10,674 bases of DNA, taken from assembly GCA_041601535.1 (NCBI GenBank), contig JBFIHZ010000114.1:1-10674 (forward strand), given 5' to 3'. The notes beneath the pieces were generated by a model. The model ran no database searches. It was not told the DNA's origin and was given only the letters and a program-made list of their open reading frames with translations. How positions within the stretch are numbered: the stretch's first letter is position 1; every line of letters begins with the position of its first letter. Positions 1-6,264 of the stretch are shown piece after piece. Source of the DNA: JBFIHZ01 sp041601535 (GTDB lineage: Bacteria; Pseudomonadota; Gammaproteobacteria; Xanthomonadales; SZUA-36). A program made the translations under genes and the position numbers.

Positions 1-338
1 GGCGTGGGCGAGGTGTGGAAATGATAGCTGGCATCGCCGGCCAGCGGCGCAATGCTGTCGCCAACCGAATAAAACACGTGCTGGGAGGCGCCGAGGCCGC
101 TCAGCGTTACGCTGTGTTCGGTGGTCGAGCCCGCAACGGTGACGGTATTGACCAGGTTGTCCGCGGCGGGGCCGTAACGAACCACTGAGTCGGTCGCGAC
201 ATCGGTGCGCCAGCGAATGGTGATGCCATCATCGGTCGGCATTTGCAGATAGGGACCACGCACCACGGTTTGCGGCCAGGCGGATGTGGTGACCAGCAGC
301 AAAAAGGCCAGCACAACGGTAATTGTGATTTGTTTCAT
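1..338 (-). CDS. Purple acid phosphatase-like metallophosphoesterase, N-terminal part (cut by window edge)
   Basis: The visible 112 residues start at an ATG at 336-338, preceded by a GGGGAG ribosome binding site 7 nt away. They open with a basic-hydrophobic Sec signal peptide (MKQITITVVLAFLLLVTTSA), so the product is exported to the periplasm or beyond. The mature part begins with VRGPYLQMPTDDGITIRWRT and then SVVRYG, the pattern of the fibronectin-III-like N-terminal domain of purple acid phosphatases. In that family the domain precedes a dinuclear metallophosphoesterase domain that hydrolyses phosphate esters. The metal-binding catalytic part would lie beyond position 1, so activity cannot be judged here; a FN3-only protein or another metallophosphoesterase remains possible. 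The gene seems to have its own promoter at 388-417 and is separated from the antiporter gene by 268 bp. The family call is fairly secure, the substrate unknown. Confidence 0.75.
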   Translation of the reverse strand, partial: MKQITITVVLAFLLLVTTSAWPQTVVRGPYLQMPTDDGITIRWRTDVATDSVVRYGPAADNLVNTVTVAGSTTEHSVTLSGLGASQHVFYSVGDSIAPLAGDASYHFHTSPT

Positions 339-387
339 TAATGTTCTCCCCTTGGGAATCCTTTCCTGCAGCGTCCCTGAATGCTCC

Positions 388-417
388 ATCATACGCCCGC
401 GTTTACGGCAGGTGCAA
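388..417 (-). promoter_or_regulatory. Candidate sigma70-type promoter for the phosphatase-like gene
   Basis: Read on the minus strand, TTGCAC (412-417) is followed after 18 bp by TATGAT (388-393). The -10 matches the consensus at five of six positions, the -35 at only three. It would give a leader of about 40 nt ending in the GGGGAG ribosome binding site at 346-351. Placement is sensible, but the evidence is sequence resemblance only. Confidence 0.35.
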
Positions 418-447
418 TTACAAGGTGTTATTTCCATTGGTAAATTT

Positions 448-468
448 ACACCAGCCGCTGGTGTTTTT
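448..468 (+). terminator. Intrinsic-terminator-like hairpin on the plus strand, no known upstream gene
   Basis: ACACCAG (448-454) and CTGGTGT (458-464) form a perfect 7-bp stem with a CCG loop, followed directly by TTTT (465-468). That is the shape of a Rho-independent terminator for plus-strand transcription. On the minus strand the same hairpin is followed by AAATTT rather than a T tract, so it is a poor terminator for the antiporter gene. No plus-strand coding gene is recognised to its left inside the window. Upstream, GGTGT (424-428) could pair with ACACC (448-452) and compete with the terminator stem. What transcript it would end is unknown. Confidence 0.5.
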
Positions 469-504
469 CGGGTCATAAGTTCAGGCTGGACGCATTAGTG
501 CCTA

Positions 505-547
505 TTGCACGGGATACGGAAAAGGGGGGTTCAGCGCCCGAGTGCAA
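505..547. repeat. Bulged inverted repeat in the antiporter/phosphatase intergenic region
   Basis: TTGCACGGG (505-513) can pair with CCC (537-539) plus GTGCAA (542-547), leaving a two-base bulge and a 23-nt loop. No T tract follows on either strand, so it is not a classic terminator. It lies in the 3' flank of the antiporter gene and may protect that mRNA end or be chance. The same GTGCAA hexamer recurs at 412-417. I see no small gene in 469-606. Confidence 0.3.
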
Positions 548-606
548 GCTCCCTGGCGATAACCCAAGCACTAACTGCTGACGTCTGGAATTTACCCGCT
601 GACCGG

Positions 607-1794
607 TCAATCCCGCCGCAGACGGTCGGAGACCGCCACCGGGGTGGGGAAATTAAGCACGATCACGGTGGATGAGCCGACGAAGGTGATCAGCGTGGCC
701 AGCTGGATCATAAACACCACCTCACGGCTGATAAACGTACTTTGCAGCGCGAGGAATGTAATCAATAGTGAAAACTCGCTCATCTGCCCCAGACGCCAGC
801 CCGTCTCCCAGGCCAGCCGTGGGGTTTCGGCCACGCTGCCAATGGCCAGCCGGTAAACCACCGGCTTCAGCACCAGCATCGCAATGGCCAGTACCGCGGC
901 AGGCAGGATCACACCGGCGGCAACGTCCAGGTCCAGGCTGGCACCGAGCGCGAAGAAAAACAGCACCAGGAAAAAATCCCGCAGGGGTTTGAGGCTTTCG
1001 GCGATAAACAATGCAATCGGACTGGTGGCGACGATAATGCCGGCAATAAACGCACCGATTTCATAGGAAAGCCCCACCGAGTGGGCCAGTTGTGCAATAC
1101 CCAGGCACCAGGCCAGGGCCAGCAGAAAAACGAACTCCTGCACCCGGTCGAATTTGTGGAACAGCCGGATCAGCACGTAGCGTTCCAGCGCCCAGGCCAC
1201 GGCGATCAGCGCCGGCAGGGCCAGGAACAGCAGGCCCACATCCCACATGATCACATCCATCAACTCGCTGCCGGCGGATTCCATGCCATGCAGCACCAGC
1301 ATCACCAGGATGGCGATAAAATCCTGCAGCAGCAGTACGCTGATGATGACCTCGCCGGTATGGCGGTGGTGCAGTACCGTGGTTGGCAACAGCTTGATGC
1401 CGATGATGGTGCTGGAAAACATCGCCGTCACACCCACCAGTACGCTCTCTGCGGTGGTGAAGCCAAAGGCCCTGGCAATGGCCCAGCCGGCGCCGCAGAA
1501 AGCCACCGAGGTGATAATGGTAATCAGTGTGGTCTGGCCCAACAGCAGGGCCAGTTTCTTTGGGGACAGGGTAAGGCCCAGCAGGAACAGCAGGAAGATA
1601 ATGCCCACCTGGGCAATGTCGCCGATCAGCGCCGGGTCGCTGACCCAACCCAGGCTCCACGGGCCAAGAGCAATGCCCAGCAGGATGTAACCAATAATCA
1701 GTGCCTGGCGCGCATACAGTGCCAGAGTGGCGACCAGCGCGGCCCCGGTGAAAATCAGGAACAGGGAAAAGACAATGGACTGTTCTTCCGGCAC
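607..1794 (-). CDS. Kef/CPA2-type cation:proton antiporter, transmembrane domain only
   Basis: This 395-residue, almost entirely hydrophobic protein matches the Na_H_Exchanger domain of the CPA2 monovalent cation:proton antiporters, which exchange K+ or Na+ for H+ across the inner membrane. Seen in the sequence are the GIALGP turn (40-45), a QD pair in a membrane segment (LLLQDF, Q157-D158) at the position of the ion-binding Asp of KefC/NapA relatives, EIGAFIAGIIVA (245-256), LRDFFLVLFFFALGASLDL (271-289), a membrane Lys in LVLKPVV (K310), and GQMSEFSLLI (336-345). KefB/KefC are about 600 residues with a C-terminal RCK (TrkA_N) domain; this one stops after the last helix and no remnant follows. 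The start is GTG at 1792-1794, with GGAG 7 nt upstream. Ion specificity cannot be read. It lies 113 bp downstream of the amidohydrolase on the same strand and may be co-transcribed, with a hairpin between. Confidence 0.85.
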   Translation of the reverse strand: MPEEQSIVFSLFLIFTGAALVATLALYARQALIIGYILLGIALGPWSLGWVSDPALIGDIAQVGIIFLLFLLGLTLSPKKLALLLGQTTLITIITSVAFCGAGWAIARAFGFTTAESVLVGVTAMFSSTIIGIKLLPTTVLHHRHTGEVIISVLLLQDFIAILVMLVLHGMESAGSELMDVIMWDVGLLFLALPALIAVAWALERYVLIRLFHKFDRVQEFVFLLALAWCLGIAQLAHSVGLSYEIGAFIAGIIVATSPIALFIAESLKPLRDFFLVLFFFALGASLDLDVAAGVILPAAVLAIAMLVLKPVVYRLAIGSVAETPRLAWETGWRLGQMSEFSLLITFLALQSTFISREVVFMIQLATLITFVGSSTVIVLNFPTPVAVSDRLRRD

Positions 1795-1882
1795 CGTGTC
1801 ACTCCGTGGCTTGCTGCGGCAAACCGGGGCATCGGTTACCGCCGCTTCTATCCTAACCTATCGTGGCCGGCTCCTGTGGCTC

Positions 1883-1899
1883 CCGGCGGAACCCGCCGG
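1883..1899 (-). terminator. GC-rich hairpin just after the amidohydrolase stop, possible terminator or attenuator
   Basis: CCGGCGG (1883-1889) and CCGCCGG (1893-1899) form a perfect 7-bp GC-only stem with a 3-nt loop, 8 bp past the amidohydrolase stop codon at 1908-1910. No T run follows on the minus strand, so it does not meet the standard intrinsic terminator definition. It could stabilise the 3' end, act as a U-less terminator, or lower read-through into the antiporter gene. Confidence 0.35.
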
Positions 1900-1907
1900 T
1901 ACGGGCG

Positions 1908-3659
1908 TCAGTCCGTGGCCGTGTACACCACCTCGCCCTCAAACACGGTATGGGTCACCCGTGCTTCCGAGATGGCGGCCGGTTCGATTTCAAACAGGTT
2001 GGTATCCAGCACCACCAGGTCGGCCAGCTTACCGGTCTCGATACTTCCGCTGAGGTCATCCAGGTGGTTGACGTAGGCCGCATTCAAAGTGGCGGCCTGG
2101 ATGGCCTGCTCCAGGCTGATGCGTTCCTGCGGCATGAATACCGGTGTGGATTGCTGCGTGGGTTCAATGCGTGTCACCGCTGTTTCAATGGCCAGCAGCG
2201 GGTCGGGCGAGGATACATTCCAGTCCGACCCGAAAGCGATGCGGCCGTTGGCTTGCAGGATGCTGTTGATGGGATAAGTCCAGCGATAACGCTCGGGGCC
2301 AACCCGCGGCAATGTGAGTTCGGTCAGATAGTCATCCTCCACGGCCCACAGGGCGGAAAAGGTGGCAGTTACATTGAGCTCATGAAAGCGGTGGATATCA
2401 GCCGGGTCCACAAACTGCACATGGGCCAGGTGGTGGCGGCCGTCGCTGGCTCCATTACGCTTGAGCGCATACTCGAACGCATCCAGCGCGGCGCGCACCG
2501 CGGCATCGCCGATAACGTGAATATGCACCTGGAATCCGGCCGCATCCAGCTGGGCCACCGCCTCGTTCAGCACGTCGGGCGGCACCTGCAGCTCGCCCTT
2601 GTAACCGGGCTGATCACTGTAATCCTGCAACAGCGCGGCTGTGCTGGGTTCCACCACCCCGTCGAGAAAAATCTTCACGGTGTTGGTGTTCAGCAGGCCA
2701 CCGTTGTATTGATCACGCACGCGCTCCAGTTGATGAATCTGCTCCAGGCCCTTGTCGTTGTCCCAGCCCAGCGACACCACCGTGCGGATACCCAGCTCAC
2801 CGCTGTCGGCGAAGCGGCGGTAGCTTGCCAGCGCCTGCCAGGGGTCATCGGCATCAATGCTGGCGTTGGCTTCCTGCATGGCGGTAATGCCCAGGCTGTG
2901 CAGGAAATCAATGGTGTAACGCATGCCCTGGTCGATCTGGCTGACCGGCGGGGGTGGCATATGCGCTCGCAGCAATTCCATCGCGGATTCCTGGAAACTG
3001 CCCAGTGCTTCGCCGGTCTGCGGATCGCGGTCAATGCGCCCGTTCAGCGGGTCCGGTGTGCTGGCTGTGATGCCGGCCTGTTCCATCGCGCGGCTGTTGG
3101 CCCAGGCGGTATGGCCGTCGATGGAAAAGAATACCGCCGGCCGGTCTGATACCACGGCATCAAGCAGGGCCTTGTTGGGGATGCCGTTGGGCGGAAAGGC
3201 AGTGACCGACCAGCCGCCGCCGGTCAGCCAGGCCCGGTCCGGCATGCTGACCTGGCATTCACGCACCTTGTTTACATAGGCTTCGGCTGACTGTGGCGTG
3301 ATGTCCAGGCTGCAGTCGAACTGATCAATGCCCGAGGTCAAAGGGTGCACGTGCGCATCCTGGAAGGCTGGTAACACCAGTCCGCCGGGTGCGGAAATCA
3401 CGCGGGTGTCCGGGCCGGTCAGTCGCTCGGCATCTGCGTTGCTGCCCACGAAAATGATCTGACCCTCCCGGCTGGCTACAGCCTCCGCCCAGGGCTGGTC
3501 CGGGTTCAGGGTGTAAACGGCCGTATCGCGGATGACCAGGTCGGCTGCGTCAACGGTGTTTTCGGCCGTGGACGCCGGATCCGGCTCGGCTGCAGGTTCG
3601 CAGGCGACCAGCACGGCCAGTGAAATAACCACCAGGGACAAATCAGACAGACGGCGCAT
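1908..3659 (-). CDS. Lipoprotein amidohydrolase, YtcJ-like (Amidohydro_3)
   Basis: The 583-residue product starts at an ATG (3657-3659) and carries a lipoprotein signal with lipobox LVAC, lipidated Cys at residue 20 and Glu at +2, which predicts sorting to the outer membrane. The rest fits the amidohydrolase superfamily, YtcJ-like branch, whose members are metal-dependent hydrolases of C-N bonds. Visible metal-site motifs are DAHVHP (H103, H105), VKIFLDGVVE (K329, possible bridging Lys), VHIHVIGDAA (H379, H381), LAHVQF (H413) and FGSDWN (D479). The small beta-sandwich is formed by residues about 38-95 and the C-terminal GKLADLVVLDTNLF region. Length is normal and all key residues are present, so it should be active; the substrate is unknown. 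Many relatives are cytoplasmic, so the lipoprotein form is notable. The ribosome binding site is weak. It is divergent from the GH16 gene across 141 bp. Confidence 0.9.
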   Translation of the reverse strand: MRRLSDLSLVVISLAVLVACEPAAEPDPASTAENTVDAADLVIRDTAVYTLNPDQPWAEAVASREGQIIFVGSNADAERLTGPDTRVISAPGGLVLPAFQDAHVHPLTSGIDQFDCSLDITPQSAEAYVNKVRECQVSMPDRAWLTGGGWSVTAFPPNGIPNKALLDAVVSDRPAVFFSIDGHTAWANSRAMEQAGITASTPDPLNGRIDRDPQTGEALGSFQESAMELLRAHMPPPPVSQIDQGMRYTIDFLHSLGITAMQEANASIDADDPWQALASYRRFADSGELGIRTVVSLGWDNDKGLEQIHQLERVRDQYNGGLLNTNTVKIFLDGVVEPSTAALLQDYSDQPGYKGELQVPPDVLNEAVAQLDAAGFQVHIHVIGDAAVRAALDAFEYALKRNGASDGRHHLAHVQFVDPADIHRFHELNVTATFSALWAVEDDYLTELTLPRVGPERYRWTYPINSILQANGRIAFGSDWNVSSPDPLLAIETAVTRIEPTQQSTPVFMPQERISLEQAIQAATLNAAYVNHLDDLSGSIETGKLADLVVLDTNLFEIEPAAISEARVTHTVFEGEVVYTATD

Positions 3660-3800
3660 TCGCGTTCACCAGGGCGGCGGAAGATTTTTCAGTTTTATCA
3701 CATTCCATGCCGATCGTGCTGAAAATCGCCTATGCTGTAGTTACCCGCTTTCGGCAGTGGATCGGGATGGTACTTATTCGCAAGGGGAGACAAACACAGC
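3660..3800. promoter_or_regulatory. Divergent promoter region between amidohydrolase and GH16 genes
   Basis: These 141 bp separate two diverging starts and must carry both promoters unless transcription comes from farther away. Only weak elements are visible: TATGCT at 3731-3736 on the plus strand, and GATAAA on the minus strand (3694-3699) with no good -35. The GH16 ribosome binding site AAGGGGAG (3782-3789) is strong but spaced a long 11 nt from the ATG. No clear operator dyad was found. Confidence 0.4.
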
Positions 3801-4958
3801 ATGAAGAACCAAATCGAATTCCGAAGCCTGCTTTGCAGCATGTTGTTCGGCGCAGTGGTGCTGGTTCCGGCAATGGCCACAGCGCAGCAGACCCTGCTGT
3901 TCGATGATTTCGATGCAGCGCCCCTGGACAGCTCGATCTGGGGACTGGCCAGCTGGAATATTGGTGACCGCACCCAGTTTGGCAACCAGCCGGAATTTCA
4001 TACCGATGCAGACGGCAGTTACATTACCTTGCCGCTGGATACCTATAACCCCAACCTGCCGGGCCAGCGTGTGCTGGGCACGGAAATATTCTCGCTGCAG
4101 CGTTTTGACAACCCCGAAGGTGTTGAGTTTTTGACACGGGCCCGGCTGAATACAGAGATGCCCGGCCTGGTTGCGGCGTTTTTTACCTATAGTGAAAAGC
4201 GCCAGAAAGGCCGTTATGTATCGGATGAAATCGACTATGAAGTGCTCAGCAAACAGGGATTCAACCGCGTGCTGGTCACCAGTTGGGATAACTGGGGCGC
4301 GGCAGGCAGTAATTACGAAGACGGCGTCCATCACCTCGGCGCATTGCTTGACCTGAACGCCTATGACTGGCGTCAATGGAATACCTATGCGATGCGCTGG
4401 TATCCCGATCGCGTGGAATGGCATGTCAATGGCGAACTGGTGCGGGTGCACTACGATGCACCGGTGCCGGACCAGCCACAGCCGGCACGCGCCAGCCTGT
4501 GGGCTGCCGGCAGCACCTGGCCGGATGCCTACGATGCCTTGCTGGCACCGGTTTCCGACCCGGCGCAAAACCAGCGTTTCCGCTGGGACATAGATTACAT
4601 CCTGGTCACCAGTCTGGGTGGGGGTGGCCCGGGTGATCCGGATACACCGGCGGCGCCAACCGGCCTGGCAGCCAGCGTGATCGGTTCGGAGGTAAACCTG
4701 TCGTGGACAGATGCATCAACTGATGAGAGTGGCTTCCGGGTGTACCGTGCGGTCAAGCCCAAGGGTAAAAGCAATCCGGAGTTCACGCTGATCGCCAGCC
4801 CGGCCAGTAACGTCACCGGTTACTCCGACACGGTAGCGGACGGCCAGTACGTCTACCAGGTCACAGCCTGGAACGATTACGGTGAGTCGCAACCCGGCAA
4901 TACGGTTACGGTGAAAGTCGGCTCGGGTGGAAAAGGCGGCGGCAAGCCGCAAAACTAA
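3801..4958 (+). CDS. Secreted glycoside hydrolase family 16 enzyme with C-terminal fibronectin type III domain
   Basis: The 385-residue protein has a Sec signal peptide, probably cut after ATA at residue 28. Residues about 31-270 form a GH16 beta-jelly-roll: FDDFD near the start, the catalytic signature E143-I-D145-Y-E147 (nucleophile and acid/base Glu of retaining beta-glucanases), then WNTYAMRWYPDRVEWHVNGE (193-212), typical of the domain, and a closing RFRWDIDYILV strand. A Gly/Pro/Asp linker (273-285) leads to an FN3 domain (about 285-373; LSWTDASTDESGFRVYRA ... YVYQVTAWNDYGES) and a Gly/Lys-rich tail. The enzyme is expected to cleave a beta-1,3- or beta-1,4-linked polysaccharide such as laminarin-like glucan or a galactan; the sequence does not say which. 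No SusCD, transporter or other glycan genes lie beside it. It is the only plus-strand gene and overlaps the converging serine hydrolase by 4 bp. Confidence 0.88.
   Translation: MKNQIEFRSLLCSMLFGAVVLVPAMATAQQTLLFDDFDAAPLDSSIWGLASWNIGDRTQFGNQPEFHTDADGSYITLPLDTYNPNLPGQRVLGTEIFSLQRFDNPEGVEFLTRARLNTEMPGLVAAFFTYSEKRQKGRYVSDEIDYEVLSKQGFNRVLVTSWDNWGAAGSNYEDGVHHLGALLDLNAYDWRQWNTYAMRWYPDRVEWHVNGELVRVHYDAPVPDQPQPARASLWAAGSTWPDAYDALLAPVSDPAQNQRFRWDIDYILVTSLGGGGPGDPDTPAAPTGLAASVIGSEVNLSWTDASTDESGFRVYRAVKPKGKSNPEFTLIASPASNVTGYSDTVADGQYVYQVTAWNDYGESQPGNTVTVKVGSGGKGGGKPQN
4931..4950 (-). terminator. Weak intrinsic terminator candidate for the serine hydrolase gene, inside the GH16 3' end
   Basis: On the minus strand GCGGC-TTGCC-GCCGC (4936-4950) forms a 5-bp GC stem followed after one C by TTTT (4931-4934). 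It sits just past the serine hydrolase stop and within the last GH16 codons, where it encodes the Gly/Lys-rich tail. The stem is short, so the call is tentative. No T-tract hairpin was seen for the GH16 transcript. Confidence 0.28.
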
Positions 4959-6148
4959 CGCGTGCCGGGAGAAACCGGGGCGGGTTTTGAGTTGCCTGCA
5001 TCATGTGCCGCCAGCCGGGCGGGTGGCAGCTGTGCAAATGCCATCTCCCAGAATCGCGTGGTCATGGCGCTGATGCTGGAACCTTCAACGTTCATCAAAA
5101 TGGCGATGCCGATATCGTAATCCGGTGACCAGGCGGCATCCGCGCGGTAGCCGGAAACCCAGCCGCTGTGATAGACGATGCGTTGCTCGCCCAACTGGTA
5201 GACACGCCAGCCCAGCGCATAGTGTGCGTCGGTCAGCAGCCGGTTCCACTCTCTGCGGTGCAGGTCACGCGGCGTGCGCACGCGCGGCTGCACCAGTGCA
5301 TTGAGCATCTCGGGTGCGATGACGGTGGGGTTGGCGCCCAGCTGGGCGCGCAGCCATTTGGCCATATCGGTCACGCTGGCGTTTACCCCGGCAGCCGGCG
5401 CCACGCGGTAGTAATTCGGCAGCACTTTCACGGTTTTCCATTGGCCGTTGCTTTTGACATGAGGCTCCGCCCGGTTGGTATTGGCCATAAAGGGCTCAAA
5501 ACCTACCGACGCGGTGTTCATTTGCAAGGGCTTGAAAATGCGTTGTTCAACCAGGCTGGCATAACTGCCGGCACCGGCCTGTTCCACCACCGGCTCAATC
5601 AGGCTGAAGACACTGTTCTGATACGAATAACACTCACCGGGCGCACAGATAGGGGCAAGGTCACTCAGCCTGCGGCGGATATCGTCCAGCGACACGCCGT
5701 CTTCAACCAGGTTGTCATAGGCATGGGGGATCAGCCCGGTGCTCTGGCCCAGCAGGTGTTGCACGCGGATGCGGCTGGTATCTCCCTTGATGCGGAAATC
5801 CGGAACATACCGGGTGACGGGGTCATCCCAGCGCAGCGCGCCATCGTGCACCAGTTGACCGGTGAGTTCCGCGGCAAAGGTTTTTGAAACCGAGGCAATA
5901 CGAAATGCAGTGTCGGCATTGATCGCTTGCTGCCGGCGGCTGTCGGTGTGGCCGGCGGTGCCGATACGCACGATGCCATCGCGGCGTACCACTGCAAACG
6001 CGGCACCGGTGACTTTTTCCTCAGCAACCTGCTGGTGAAACCAGCTGTTGAATTCCTCCGCCAGTTGCTGATCAGCAGACTGTTCTGCCCTGGCGTGCTG
6101 GCTAGCCAGCAGCGCGCAGATCAACAACAGCATGACACGATTGATCAT
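4955..6148 (-). CDS. Exported serine hydrolase of the beta-lactamase/PBP4* family (class C fold)
   Basis: The 397-residue product starts at an ATG (6146-6148) and has a Sec signal peptide likely cut after ARA (residue 21), so it acts in the periplasm. It belongs to the Beta-lactamase (PF00144) family of active-site serine enzymes. The three motifs are visible: SVSK with nucleophile S86 and K89, YQN with Y176 and N178, and HSG at 327-329 in place of the KTG box of true class C beta-lactamases. HSG/HxG is usual in DD-peptidase-like, D-aminopeptidase-like and esterase members, so antibiotic hydrolysis should not be assumed. Other typical stretches are TAFRIASVSKTF, HLLGQSTGLI and AAGVNASVTDMAKWL. 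Length is normal. The tail after about residue 375 is Pro/Ala-rich and probably disordered. It sits 116 bp from the SulP gene on the same strand and converges on the GH16 gene. Substrate unknown. Confidence 0.88.
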   Translation of the reverse strand: MINRVMLLLICALLASQHARAEQSADQQLAEEFNSWFHQQVAEEKVTGAAFAVVRRDGIVRIGTAGHTDSRRQQAINADTAFRIASVSKTFAAELTGQLVHDGALRWDDPVTRYVPDFRIKGDTSRIRVQHLLGQSTGLIPHAYDNLVEDGVSLDDIRRRLSDLAPICAPGECYSYQNSVFSLIEPVVEQAGAGSYASLVEQRIFKPLQMNTASVGFEPFMANTNRAEPHVKSNGQWKTVKVLPNYYRVAPAAGVNASVTDMAKWLRAQLGANPTVIAPEMLNALVQPRVRTPRDLHRREWNRLLTDAHYALGWRVYQLGEQRIVYHSGWVSGYRADAAWSPDYDIGIAILMNVEGSSISAMTTRFWEMAFAQLPPARLAAHDAGNSKPAPVSPGTR

Positions 6149-6200
6149 GTCAGCTCACAGCTCGCGGGGCTTTCTGCTTGAGTATTGCCGCATTTGGGTA

Positions 6201-6255
6201 ATCATCCATGATGACGGACATTGGCGGCTATTCTAACGCCATTGATACGTTAACG
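6201..6255. promoter_or_regulatory. Dyad-rich region upstream of the serine hydrolase gene
   Basis: The 116-bp gap between SulP and the serine hydrolase contains several dyads: ATCAT-CC-ATGAT (6201-6212), TGGCG/CGCCA (6222-6226 and 6237-6241) flanking a minus-strand TAGAAT that could be a -10, and the 8-bp palindrome CGTTAACG (6248-6255). They are placed where an operator and promoter for the serine hydrolase would be. No convincing -35 is seen and short dyads are common by chance. Confidence 0.25.
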
Positions 6256-6264
6256 GTACGGGTT

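Noticed and set aside
600..609. 10-bp palindrome TGACCGGTCA over the antiporter stop codon
   Set aside because: Palindromes of this length are expected several times by chance in 10 kb, and there is no promoter at this point to regulate.
1081..2076. Long plus-strand open frame (331 codons) opposite the antiporter gene
   Set aside because: Its translation is rich in Gln, His, Gly and Arg with no recognisable domain, and it lies antisense to a clear membrane protein; a GC-driven shadow.
1863..3149. Plus-strand open frame of 428 codons opposite the amidohydrolase
   Set aside because: Antisense to a gene with intact catalytic motifs; no family pattern, no ribosome site of note.
3774..4568. Minus-strand open frame of 264 codons opposite the GH16 gene
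   Set aside because: No recognisable motif, and the plus strand encodes a clear signal peptide plus GH16 active site.
4955..6148. Reading the serine hydrolase as an antibiotic-resistance beta-lactamase
   Set aside because: The third motif is HSG rather than KTG and no AmpR-type regulator is adjacent; the broader serine hydrolase call is safer.
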